The position numbers and the translations under genes are program-made. From Caryophanales bacterium (GTDB lineage Bacteria; Bacillota; Bacilli; Exiguobacteriales; Exiguobacteriaceae): 64,000 bases of DNA. The DNA is taken from contig CABIYO010000008.1 in assembly GCA_902362975.1 (NCBI GenBank), positions 20,000 to 83,999 of the forward strand, in the 5' to 3' direction. The first letter of the stretch is position 1. Every line of letters begins with the position of its first letter. The notes under the pieces were generated by a model. It had not been told where the DNA came from, ran no database searches, and saw only the letters and a list, made by a program, of their open reading frames with translations. Positions 55,630-63,781 of the stretch are shown here, one piece after another.

Positions 55630-55752
55630 AAAACCCTTCAGGGCAAGGACTTGCCCGACGAGCTTGGTAAACAATCGTGGCTAGTAAAAGTACGGTCTTC
55701 CCAAGAAGCTCCCACTTCAATTCGCGAAGCAAATAAGTGGTGAGTAGGTCAC
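55630..55752 (+). mobile_element. Right end of the TnpB element (reRNA region)
   Basis: After the TnpB stop, about 120 bases are closely similar to the region after the second TnpB gene (63661-63781, minus strand). Shared blocks include GCCCGACGAGCTTGGTAAA, TCTTCCCAAGAAGCTCCCAC and AAGCAAATAAGTGG, ending GAGTAGGTCAC. In TnpB systems this part of the element is transcribed into the guide RNA scaffold. Bases from 55753 on would be the guide. Confidence 0.75.
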
Positions 55753-55898
55753 ATACAGATTGTTCAAATTAAAAGCAAGTTAAGGAATTTTGGTGAAGGA
55801 AATGTGTGAAAACACTGTCGAACACCTGCGAATTTGAGAATGAAGGATAGTCTCTCGTATAATGTGAAGTAACAAACTTGAAAGAGGTAGAATAAGCC

Positions 55899-57221
55899 TT
55901 GGATTCATCCTGGCTGATTGATTTATCGATTATTTGGTTTCTCATTGTATTGAACGGTATTTTCGCGATGTCGGAAATCGCACTCATCTCCTCGAAAACG
56001 AGCCGACTCGAGGCGGCTCGTTTTCGAGGCAGCCGGAGCGCGGAGATTGCCTTACGACACGCGAAAGACCCGACCGACTTGTTATCGACCGTCCAAGTCG
56101 GGATCACGTTGATTGGTATCATCAACGGAGCGTTCGGTGGAGCGCGATTCTCGGAGCCGTTGGCGCAACAGCTAATTGCGCTCGGTATCGGGAGCGAGCT
56201 TGCTAGCACACTCGGATACATCATCGTCATCACGATTATCACGTACTTGTCGCTTATCGTCGGGGAACTTGTCCCGAAACGGATCGCCCTCGTGACACCA
56301 GAGCGGGTGACGATGACAATCATCCCTGCGCTCGACTTTTTCAGTAAAGTGATGAAGCCATTCGTGTGGGTATTGTCGAAATCGACCCTCATCGTTTACA
56401 AGTTACTCGGGTTAAAATCTGAGCAATCAAGCGGAGAAACGGAACTTGAAATCAAACAGTTGTTGAGCGAAGGAATGGCACAAGGTGATTTTGCCCATGA
56501 CGAAGTCAAACAAGTCGAACGCTTGTTTGCTTTCCATGACCGCTACATCTATCAATTGATGCAACCACGTACGACTGTCGAATGGATTGACCTCGATGAC
56601 TCAATTGAAGAGATCCAAGAAAGAATTTATAAGAGTCAACATAGCAAGCTGCCGGTCGGTCGCGGAAGTCTTGATCAGTTCATCGGTTTCGTCGAAGTGC
56701 GCGATCTGTTGACGCTCCCTTCACTGAAACACGAGTCGCAGATTTTGAAGCGGGTCAAACAAGCGCTCGTTGTGCCGCGCCAGCGAGAAGCAAGCCTTGT
56801 CTTACAAGCTATGCAACAGAGTGGTGTCGGGATGGCGTTCGTGTTGGATGAGTATGGCGGATTCCTTGGGATCGTCACCTTGTTCGATATATTAGAAGAA
56901 ATCGTCGGGGAAGTCACCATCGAGGAGGAAGAGCCGTCGGTCGTCCGGCGCGAGGACGGCTCATATCTCGCCGATGGCATGCTCAATATCGACGAGGCCA
57001 AACAGTTGTTTGGACTTCCAGATTTTTTAGAAGGACAAGAACGGGCCGCCTATCACACATTGGCGGGCTTTTTGATCACGCAGCTCGGTAAAGTCCCTCA
57101 AAAGGGAGACGTAATCGAGGCGTACGGTCTGCGTTTTGAGATTGTCGATATGGATGGTCGTCGAATCGATCAAGTCTTAGTTCGACCAATCGATTCGGAA
57201 CCGTCTATCGAGCCTCAATAA
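55899..57221 (+). CDS. CNNM/CBS-domain membrane protein (hemolysin C/MpfA-like)
   Basis: TTG start after GAAAGAGGTAG; 440 residues. The N-terminal CNNM domain (about 1-195) has three to four membrane helices and the motifs NGIFAMSEIALISSKTSRLE and VGELVPKRIAL. Two CBS domains follow (about 215-335), then a CorC/HlyC-type transporter-associated domain (about 350-430). Relatives such as B. subtilis YhdP (MpfA) export magnesium. Monocistronic with its own terminator. Confidence 0.93.
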   Translation: MDSSWLIDLSIIWFLIVLNGIFAMSEIALISSKTSRLEAARFRGSRSAEIALRHAKDPTDLLSTVQVGITLIGIINGAFGGARFSEPLAQQLIALGIGSELASTLGYIIVITIITYLSLIVGELVPKRIALVTPERVTMTIIPALDFFSKVMKPFVWVLSKSTLIVYKLLGLKSEQSSGETELEIKQLLSEGMAQGDFAHDEVKQVERLFAFHDRYIYQLMQPRTTVEWIDLDDSIEEIQERIYKSQHSKLPVGRGSLDQFIGFVEVRDLLTLPSLKHESQILKRVKQALVVPRQREASLVLQAMQQSGVGMAFVLDEYGGFLGIVTLFDILEEIVGEVTIEEEEPSVVRREDGSYLADGMLNIDEAKQLFGLPDFLEGQERAAYHTLAGFLITQLGKVPQKGDVIEAYGLRFEIVDMDGRRIDQVLVRPIDSEPSIEPQ

Positions 57222-57223
57222 AC

Positions 57224-57276
57224 AAGAAACCTCTCCTGTCACCGAATAGACGTGGAGAGGTTTCTTGGTATTTTTT
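57224..57276 (+). terminator. Terminator of the CNNM gene
   Basis: AAGAAACCTCTCC and GGAGAGGTTTCTT form a long stem followed by GGTATTTTTT. Confidence 0.85.
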
Positions 57277-57431
57277 ACTCTTTTGACATTGATTGAGGGC
57301 GCTATTCACTTTGTCGACAGTATTCAATCCCGTTTTGTTTACATTCAGAAATTTGTCTAGCTCATCCCGACTCTAGTTCAAGCTGTCTATATAAAATCTT
57401 TAATCCTAGTATGATTTAGTCCAGTGTACAC

Positions 57432-57475
57432 AAAAACCCTGAGCAGTAGACATTTTTAGTGTCTACTACTCAGGG
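57432..57475 (-). terminator. Terminator of sbtA
   Basis: CCCTGAGTAGTAGACA and TGTCTACTGCTCAGGG pair on the minus strand, followed by TTTTTG. The rest of the 57277-57502 gap shows nothing I can name. Confidence 0.9.
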
Positions 57476-57502
57476 TACAGTTTATTCCGAGTCGACGCTT
57501 TT

Positions 57503-58459
57503 TCATGTGCCGATGGCAATGTATAGTGGGATTCCAACTAACAGGTTGAACGGGAACGTCACAGCAAGCGAAAGGGTTAAATAAAACGATGGTTTCGCTT
57601 CCGGGACCGAGGCTTGCAACATGGCGGGAGCGGCGATATATGATCCACTCGCTGCGAGTGTCATCAAGAGAATCGTTCCTCCGTCAGATAAATTGGCGAT
57701 TCCCGCTGCAATAAAGCCGACAAGTGCCCCGACTAACGGAAACACCATCCCCATCATCACAAATTTCAGTCCATATGACGGGACCGTTTTCAATTGCTGT
57801 CCGACTTTTACCCCTAGACCTAATAAGAAAAGGAGTAACACGCCCGGGAATAAGTCGACGAAAAATGGTTTGAGTGGTGTGGCGTCTGGTGTCACCAGCC
57901 CAACGATCAGACCTGCAAACATCAAGAGGATACTTTTCGAGAATAAACTCTCCCGTAGCACCGATAGAGAGTTCGCCTTCCCTGACGTAGCCGTGATTCC
58001 GACCACATTTGTCTGATTATATAGGAGCAACGCCACAATCAGACCAGGGATTTCAAGGACGACGACCAATGTCGTCATGAACGGTTCATATGCAATCCCG
58101 AGACGTTCGAGCTGTGTCGACGCGGCCACATAGGTGACGAGTGACACCGAGCCGAACGTCGCAGCCATGGCAATTCGCTCGGGGAATGAGAATTTGAACA
58201 TTCCTCCGACATAGAATGCGAGAAGCGGTAGCAAAATTCCGATCAACAGCGTCACGGTCAGGGGTAATGCGATGTCTTCAAAAGATACCGAGGCGAGTCC
58301 CATGCCTCCCTTCAGTCCGATAGCAAGCAGTAAGTAAATGTTGAGCGTCGTACTCAGTGAATCCGGGATCTTTAAGTTTGATTTTCCGACTGCGGCGATG
58401 ACGCCCGTTACGAACAGTAGTACCGGGGCGCTCGTCAATAAAAATAAAAACAATTCCAT
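57503..58459 (-). CDS. SbtA-type sodium-dependent bicarbonate transporter
   Basis: A 318-residue protein with about ten membrane helices. The two inverted halves, the GLKGGMGLASVSFEDI segment and the late ASGSYIAAPAMLQASVPEA are hallmarks of the SbtA (DUF897) family, which imports HCO3- with Na+. The linker between halves is short (SGKANSLSVLRESLFSKS). ATG follows AAGGAGGAAG. A 185-base leader with a terminator precedes it, and a DUF2294 gene lies upstream. No SbtB gene is visible. Confidence 0.9.
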   Translation of the reverse strand: MELFLFLLTSAPVLLFVTGVIAAVGKSNLKIPDSLSTTLNIYLLLAIGLKGGMGLASVSFEDIALPLTVTLLIGILLPLLAFYVGGMFKFSFPERIAMAATFGSVSLVTYVAASTQLERLGIAYEPFMTTLVVVLEIPGLIVALLLYNQTNVVGITATSGKANSLSVLRESLFSKSILLMFAGLIVGLVTPDATPLKPFFVDLFPGVLLLFLLGLGVKVGQQLKTVPSYGLKFVMMGMVFPLVGALVGFIAAGIANLSDGGTILLMTLAASGSYIAAPAMLQASVPEAKPSFYLTLSLAVTFPFNLLVGIPLYIAIGT

Positions 58460-58478
58460 ACATCTTCCTCCTTGGCGA

Positions 58479-58510
58479 CAAAAAAGCGCACACCAAAAGA
58501 AGGCGTGCGC
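58479..58510 (-). terminator. Attenuator hairpin in the sbtA leader
   Basis: GCGCACGCC and GGTGTGCGC pair around TTCTTTT, followed by six T, and then the sbtA RBS 6-15 bases later. A full terminator between promoter and gene implies regulated read-through. Confidence 0.88.
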
Positions 58511-58646
58511 TGTATGCCGACGGCTCGAATGATCGCTCCGTCAGGCCGACAACTGTCGGTTTATTGAATTGGTCAGTAGCTCCGTTATAAGATTTCGAAA
58601 GCACGCTTCATCATAACTCGTCCAGTCGCTCCTATATACGTCTCTG
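58511..58646 (-). ncRNA. Structured sbtA leader, candidate riboswitch or attenuator (class unknown)
   Basis: Between the promoter and the attenuator the transcript has several stems: GTTAT...ATAAC (about 58567-58613) enclosing GAAGC/GCTTTC, a short CCGACA/TGTCGG (about 58541-58558) and CTGACGG/CCGTCGG (about 58513-58540). The motif GGAGC recurs three times, each time followed by a short purine-pyrimidine block. I could not match it to a T-box, SAM, ydaO or M-box pattern. No small ORF is obvious inside. Confidence 0.55.
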
Positions 58647-58652
58647 CCTTTC

Positions 58653-58681
58653 ATTTTAAGAAGGTAACATTTCGTTGTCAA
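58653..58681 (-). promoter_or_regulatory. Sigma-A promoter of sbtA
   Basis: TTGACA (58676-58681), a 17-base spacer and TAAAAT (58653-58658) on the minus strand. It overlaps the last codon of the DUF2294 gene and sets the leader length at about 185 bases. Confidence 0.88.
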
Positions 58682-59037
58682 TCGGTTTGATCCCAAGGGG
58701 CATCGAGTCGGAACACGATGAGACGCTCCCCTGTTTTCGTACTGATGTCCGTATGGAGCGAGACAATCGAACGACCAAGTACTTGCCCGACAATCGTTTC
58801 GAGTTGACTCCGTCCTGATTCGACGAGATTGTTGCGGTATTTCTTCAATTGCTCGCGACCTGACGACTTAGTAGCCAAGTCATACTCGGCCGGCGTCAAC
58901 ACGCCTTGGAGTGTGACGATGGCGAGGTCTCGAAGCAGGTCTGCCTTACACGTCAATGACCCGCGACCCAAATATTCTTTTTCCCATTGGGTAATCCGAG
59001 CGCTCAGTTCCATTTGCAGCTGACCCTTTTTCCGCAT
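58678..59037 (-). CDS. DUF2294-family protein
   Basis: A 119-residue soluble protein (or 111 from ATG 59013, which has AAAGG upstream). It has the DUF2294 pattern: FEKEYxGRG (here WEKEYLGRG), VTLQGVLTPAEYDLA, then SLHTDISTKTGERLIVFRLD. The function of the family is unknown. Its first ATG directly abuts the speB stop (TAAATG), so it is translationally coupled to the polyamine operon. The sbtA promoter starts at its 3' end. Fusions of this domain to anion transporters exist in some genomes as far as I recall, which would fit its place beside SbtA. Confidence 0.85.
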   Translation of the reverse strand: MRKKGQLQMELSARITQWEKEYLGRGSLTCKADLLRDLAIVTLQGVLTPAEYDLATKSSGREQLKKYRNNLVESGRSQLETIVGQVLGRSIVSLHTDISTKTGERLIVFRLDAPWDQTD

Positions 59038-59919
59038 TTACTTCACGAATCCAATCATCATCTCACGAAGAATCTTAGCTGCTGCGATGGCTGTCATGTC
59101 TGACTGATCGTATGCTGGTGACACTTCAACAAGGTCGGCACCGATGATGTCGAGGTCTGCGTTCGCAATCGCATGTACCGCTTCGAGCAATTCTTTCGTT
59201 GAGATGCCACCGATTTCTTGTGTCCCTGTCCCTGGTGCCGCTGACGGGTCGAGGACGTCGATGTCGATGGTGACATATACTTTTTTGCCAGCGAGTGTCG
59301 GTAAGACGCGCTTGAGTGGTTCAATCACTTCAAACTGATGCATGTTGTAGCCGACTTCACGTGCCCACTCAAACTCTTCTTTCATTCCTGAACGAATTCC
59401 AAACGAGTAACAGTTCGATGGTCCGATTAAGTTAGCCGCTTTTTTGAGCGGAGTTGAGTGTGAGAGCGGCTCGCCTTCATACTCATCGCGAAGGTCCGTG
59501 TGCGCATCCAAGTGGAGGATGACAAAGTCGTTGCCGTACACGTCGTGCATCGCTTTGATGATCGGCCATGTGACAAGGTGCTCACCACCCATGCCGAGTG
59601 GGAACTTACCTGCTTTGACGACATCTTTGACGAACGCCTCAATCATATCGAGCGACTTCGGTGCGTTCCCGAATGGAAGCGGGATATCGCCTGCATCGTA
59701 CACCGCGGCATCAGCCAAGTCACCGTCTAAATATGGGCTGTACTCCTCAAGTCCAATCGATACTTCACGAATCCGGTTCGGACCGAAACGCGAACCTGGA
59801 CGGAAGCTGACTGTCCAGTCCATCGGCATCCCGTAAAGGACGGTCTTCGCCTCTGTCACCTCTGGGAGGCTGGCGATAAACACTTTACCTGAGTAGGCTT
59901 CATCGAAACGCTTAATCAT
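59038..59919 (-). CDS. speB: Agmatinase
   Basis: Hydrolyses agmatine to putrescine and urea. The 293-residue ureohydrolase has the manganese motifs [21 protein letters not shown] and [19 protein letters not shown], plus the final VEVSPAYD. It overlaps speE by four bases, as in the B. subtilis speE-speB operon. Confidence 0.97.
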   Translation of the reverse strand: MIKRFDEAYSGKVFIASLPEVTEAKTVLYGMPMDWTVSFRPGSRFGPNRIREVSIGLEEYSPYLDGDLADAAVYDAGDIPLPFGNAPKSLDMIEAFVKDVVKAGKFPLGMGGEHLVTWPIIKAMHDVYGNDFVILHLDAHTDLRDEYEGEPLSHSTPLKKAANLIGPSNCYSFGIRSGMKEEFEWAREVGYNMHQFEVIEPLKRVLPTLAGKKVYVTIDIDVLDPSAAPGTGTQEIGGISTKELLEAVHAIANADLDIIGADLVEVSPAYDQSDMTAIAAAKILREMMIGFVK

Positions 59920-60755
59920 TTTGTTAAGTCCTCCACGAATTTCGGAAGGACGAACGCTGCATTGTGAAGCTTCGGCGTGTAGTACTTCGTTTCGATGTCA
60001 TGGAAACGCTCCGCTGATACTTGTTCCGGGTCGTATTTCTTCGAGCCGATCGTGAACGTCCACATGCCGCTCGGATACGTCGGTACGTTTGCCGTGTACA
60101 ATTTCGTGATTGGGAAGATTTCCTTCACGTCACGTTGAACCGTTTGGATCAGTTCTGGTGTGAACCATGGGTTATCCGTTTGAGCCACAAAGATGCCATC
60201 CTCTTTGAGCGCTTTTGAAATCCCTGCATAGAACCCTTTTGTGAAGAGGTTGGCTGCTGGTCCGACCGGTTCAGTCGAGTCGACCATGATGACGTCGTAC
60301 TCGTTTTCTGACTTCGCGATATGCATGAATCCGTCACCGACGATGACTTCAACACGCGGGTTATCGAGCTCACCCGCAATATTTGGTAAGTATTTCTTCG
60401 AATATTCAATCACTTTCCCGTCGATATCCACGAGAACCGCTTTTTCCACTGATGGGTGTTTCATAATTTCACGGATGACACCGCCATCTCCCCCACCGAC
60501 TACGAGCACATGCTTCGGATTCGGGTGCGTAAAGAGTGGGACGTGTGCGACCATCTCGTGATAGACGAATTCGTCCTTATCCGTCGTCATGACCATCCCG
60601 TCAAGTAACAACATCGTTCCGAACTCGTCCGTTTCGACCATCTCTAGTCGTTGAAACTCCGTTTGTTCGCTCTCATAAACGTGGTTTACACGGAACGTAA
60701 TCCCGTAATCTTCTGTTTGGTGCTCCGTAAACCATAACTTTAATTTTTGGTCCAT
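59916..60755 (-). CDS. speE: Spermidine synthase
   Basis: Transfers an aminopropyl group from decarboxylated SAM to putrescine. Start at ATG 60755 ([20 protein letters not shown]), eight bases after AAGGGG; 279 residues. The binding motifs [33 protein letters not shown] and the catalytic [10 protein letters not shown] are intact. The upstream extended frame is not needed. Confidence 0.97.
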   Translation of the reverse strand: MDQKLKLWFTEHQTEDYGITFRVNHVYESEQTEFQRLEMVETDEFGTMLLLDGMVMTTDKDEFVYHEMVAHVPLFTHPNPKHVLVVGGGDGGVIREIMKHPSVEKAVLVDIDGKVIEYSKKYLPNIAGELDNPRVEVIVGDGFMHIAKSENEYDVIMVDSTEPVGPAANLFTKGFYAGISKALKEDGIFVAQTDNPWFTPELIQTVQRDVKEIFPITKLYTANVPTYPSGMWTFTIGSKKYDPEQVSAERFHDIETKYYTPKLHNAAFVLPKFVEDLTK

Positions 60756-60956
60756 CGATAGAACCCCTTTCTGTTCAAAAAGTTGTTCGTATGCGAGTGG
60801 CGTTTTGAGGCGCTTCTTAATCATACGATAGGAAGTATACAAAACCTGTACCCATTTTGCACGATTTTTTTGCGGAATCAGTCTTGCATGTGAGTTTTTT
60901 GTGAGACGTTGCCGATATACTGATTGAACCAATTCTGAATCGAAAGGTGGGATAGT

Positions 60957-61896
60957 ATGTGGTCACCCTGTGCTTCTTGCAACACAACAATTCCTTTGAT
61001 TGCTCAAGGAACACTCGTCACGAAATTCAAGGAATACTCTTACAAAACGTTTGAAGAACTCGATACGCTCCTTCTGCATGCGGAAGAAACGGTTTACTGT
61101 GGTGATTATAACTCCAACAGTCAGACACCTCCACTTGAGGTCGAAGCACTAAAAAGATCAGCTTGCACATCGACACATCATTGAACAGATTCAGCACGGC
61201 ACGTTCGAGAGTCACCTCCAACCGATCATCTTTCTCGATTCTACGGAAACATTCGGGTATGAGACACTCCTTCGTAGCGGTGCCAAGATCTCACCTGGCG
61301 ACCTATTCCGGATGGCAAACCGCTTCGGTCTCCATTCGAAACTCAATCAACGCGCCCGCGCGGAAGCAATCAAAGCAACGTTTGAAGCAGTTGCCCCTCT
61401 GCAAAAGACGTTCATCAACTTCTTACCTTCGACCATTTACAACCCGGACTATTGTCTCCAGCACACGTTCGACATCATTGACCGATATGACCTCAGCCCG
61501 GACCTTTTTATTTTTGAGGTCGTGGAGAGGGCGAAGGTACATGACGTCAATCATCTCCAACACGTGTTTTCGACCTATAAACGACGCGGGATGAAAGTCG
61601 CGCTAGACGATGTCGGGGCAGGCTTCTCAACCATCGATATGTTGAAGCGACTCGAACCGGACTATGTCAAAATTGACCGTTCCTATATCTCGTTTTGTGA
61701 TGAAGACGCTGAAAAACGCGCTTTCCTCAGACAAGTGCGTGCGTTGACCCACTCGATGGGGATCACTCTTCTTGCCGAAGGAGTAGAACGTATGGAAGAG
61801 GCAGATGTCTGTCGTGAGCTCGGATTCGATTTAGCGCAAGGCTATTTCTTCGGAAAACCGGCCCTAGCCAATCAATACAAGATTGAAACCGTATAA
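60957..61896 (+). pseudogene. EAL-domain (cyclic-di-GMP phosphodiesterase) gene with a one-base frameshift
   Basis: The first part (60957 to about 61155) begins [20 protein letters not shown], after GAAAGGTGGG. At a run of five A (about 61151-61155) the frame is lost. Removing one A joins it to DQLAHRHIIEQIQHGTFESH and the EAL domain: YETLLRSG, FINFLPSTI, FIFEVVER, VALDDVGAGFS, PDYVKIDRSYI, LLAEGVER and DLAQGYFFGKP. All metal- and substrate-binding acids therefore remain. It would degrade c-di-GMP if read through. The first 70 residues with CASC are not a domain I know. Followed by a terminator. Confidence 0.88.
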
Positions 61897-61908
61897 GTCA
61901 TCACGTTC

Positions 61909-61955
61909 AAAAGCACAGGAATCGACCTCGTCGACATCCGGTGCTTTTCTTTTTT
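61909..61955 (+). terminator. Terminator of the EAL gene
   Basis: AAAAGCAC..GGA and TCC..GTGCTTTT pair, followed by CTTTTTT. Confidence 0.85.
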
Positions 61956-62070
61956 AGTCACAGAAATTGTGTCGCCCTCCCCTTATGGTTTCATCTACTT
62001 TTAGGTTTCGTTCAGAGATGTTCAGGAGATAGCATATTATAGAAGGTTGATGTGAGCGAAAGAGGTTGAG

Positions 62071-62946
62071 ATGTCGATGAGATCATGGATTGTCAGTGGG
62101 TATGCAATCGTACTTGGAATCATCATCGGTTTAGTAAGTTGGCTGTTCTTATCTGTCGTTTATAAAGGGATTCACGTTGGATGGCACACGGTACCTGAGC
62201 AATTTGATATTCCTTTTTATCTGTTTCTCGTGCCAATCATCGCCGGTGTATGCATCGGTCTGTTGCAACATCGGTACGGACGAATGCCAGAAGTGATGGA
62301 AGAACGAAAAGATACCGGTCGTATCGACTATCGCTTGATTGGATGCACAACGTTGACCGCCCCATCGGAGGTGCAAACCTCGGTCCTCAGGCCGCGCTCG
62401 TCGGCATCGTCGGTGGACTCACAACATGGTTCTCGACTGGCTTTATTTGGTCAGTGAACATGCATTAATACGACTTTTTTCAAACATACCAATCCTATTG
62501 CTCACCACGCTCGGTGGAGTCGGAATTGGTGGGATGGCGCTCTTGTACCCGGACTTTCTCTTCTCCGGAGAAGAAACCCTCCTTGAGTATATCGACGAGC
62601 GGCGTCTGATTCCGCTCTACACCCCTATTATGTTTAGTGTACTGAAACTGCTCTTTACCGCATTCTGTTTAGCGACCGGTTGGCGTGGTGGGCACATCTA
62701 TCCTCTTCTTTTTTCTTCATTCACGCTCGGTTACTTTTCAGTTTATTGTTGGACATTGATATAACGTTCTCCGTCGTCTTGACGACGAGCGCCTTACTCG
62801 CGACGGCGATGCGACAACCACTGCCCATTATCGTATTACTCGTTCTCTTTTTCCCGCCGAATAGTTGCCTCTATCTATTCGCAGTCGTTGCAGTCGTTTC
62901 AAAAATTCCGCTCCCTTCGTTCATTCATGCGCCAACAATACCTTGA
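62071..62946 (+). pseudogene. ClC-type chloride channel/transporter gene with several frameshifts
   Basis: ATG 62071 with GAAAGAGG begins MSMRSWIVSGYAIVLGIIIG, two membrane helices and YGRMPEVMEERKDTGRIDYR. Then the coherent sequence jumps frame to RPIGGANLGPQAALVGIVGG (near 62355-62440), again to LTTLGGVGIGGMALLYPDFL and ATGWRGGHIYPLLFSS (62426-62764), and again to ITFSVVLTTSALLATAMRQP and the end (62755-62946). These are the helix N, GxxxP-like and TM motifs of bacterial ClC proteins. At least three frame changes make it a pseudogene. Confidence 0.82.
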
Positions 62947-63009
62947 TTTTAGATATGAAAAAAAGGGTAAGTGGTGAATAGTTATGCACTCTCTCGAAAG
63001 GATGAACGG

Positions 63010-63081
63010 TTGTGCGCGAATATGTACTTCTTCGTTCGTTATGCGGACGAAATCAACGCTGTCTTGAACAGCGTGTACTAG
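63010..63081 (+). CDS. Possible 23-residue small protein upstream of cls
   Basis: TTG start seven bases after AAAGGA, then MCANMYFFVRYADEINAVLN and SVY. A TAG follows and at once a strong hairpin terminator. An internal ATG four codons on would give 19 residues. No homology is known to me. The tight RBS-ORF-terminator layout is the only support. Confidence 0.35.
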   Translation: MCANMYFFVRYADEINAVLNSVY

Positions 63082-63082
63082 A

Positions 63083-63110
63083 AAAACGAGGGGGCATCTC
63101 CCCTCGTTTT
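63083..63110 (+). terminator. Terminator between the small ORF and cls
   Basis: AAAACGAGGGG and CCCCTCGTTTT form a perfect stem with a six-base loop; few T follow beyond the stem. Confidence 0.75.
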
Positions 63111-63138
63111 CATCGTTACTGGAAAGGTGGTGTTTCGC

Positions 63139-63660
63139 TTGAAACGTCGCGTGATTCAACTGATCATCATGGTCATCAGTGTCATCTTGCTTATCGGTCT
63201 TTTGTTTTGGCTTGATGTCCTCATACCCGTACTAATCGGGATTGCCATCGTCGCACCGCTCGTCGTCGGATGGCAGATTTTATTTGACCAAGTACAACCT
63301 CAAGGAAAACTCGCCTGGTTACTGACCGTCTTCTTCATTCCATTCATCGGTGTCTTGGCATGGGTCATGTTTGGCCGTACGCCACGCCGTCATCGACGCT
63401 TCAAACGGACGTCATCAGAGATCCGGATGCTACGGCAAGCAATCGATAGCGAGAAAATTGAAACTTCACCTGATATTGTGTCGTCTTACCCGTTGACACG
63501 GACACTCGAAAAATTAGGCGCATCCGGTGCCGATGGTCATACTTCGACTAAACTGCTCGTCAACGGTGAAGAGAAATTTGATGCATTATTAGACGCCATC
63601 AATAGTGCAACCGATCATATCCACATCCAATACTACCTCTTTCGGACGGATGATATTTCG
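63139..63660 (+). pseudogene. cls: Cardiolipin synthase gene, cut by a TnpB element
   Basis: Best start is TTG 63139 (MKRRVIQLIIMVISVILLIG), eight bases after AGGTGG. Two N-terminal membrane helices, FIGVLAWVMFGRTPRRHRRF and GEEKFDALLDAINSATDHIH with IQYYLFRTDDI are typical of the N-terminal 170 residues of bacterial cardiolipin synthases, just before the first HKD catalytic site. At 63660/63661 the gene meets the right end of an IS200/IS605-type element. The fusion ends 12 codons later. Both HKD motifs are therefore lost unless the rest lies past the other end of the element. Confidence 0.9.
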
Positions 63661-63781
63661 GTGAACTACTCGCCACTTATTTGCTTCACAAATTGAAGTG
63701 GGAGCTTCTTGGGAAGACCATGCTCTTACCAGCCACGGTTATTTACCAAGCTCGTCGGGCAGTCCCTGCCCTGAATGGTTG
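63661..63781 (-). mobile_element. Right end of the second TnpB element (reRNA region)
   Basis: On the minus strand the sequence after the TnpB stop matches the right end at 55630-55752, including TCTTCCCAAGAAGCTCCCAC and AAGCAAATAAGTGGCGAGTA, and ends GTTCAC at 63661. The next bases belong to cls. Confidence 0.82.

Noticed and set aside
58511..58646. sbtA leader as a T-box or a known riboswitch
   Set aside because: No T-box core (GGTGGNACCGCG-like) and no recognisable SAM, M-box or ydaO core; a vague likeness to parts of these was not enough to name a class.
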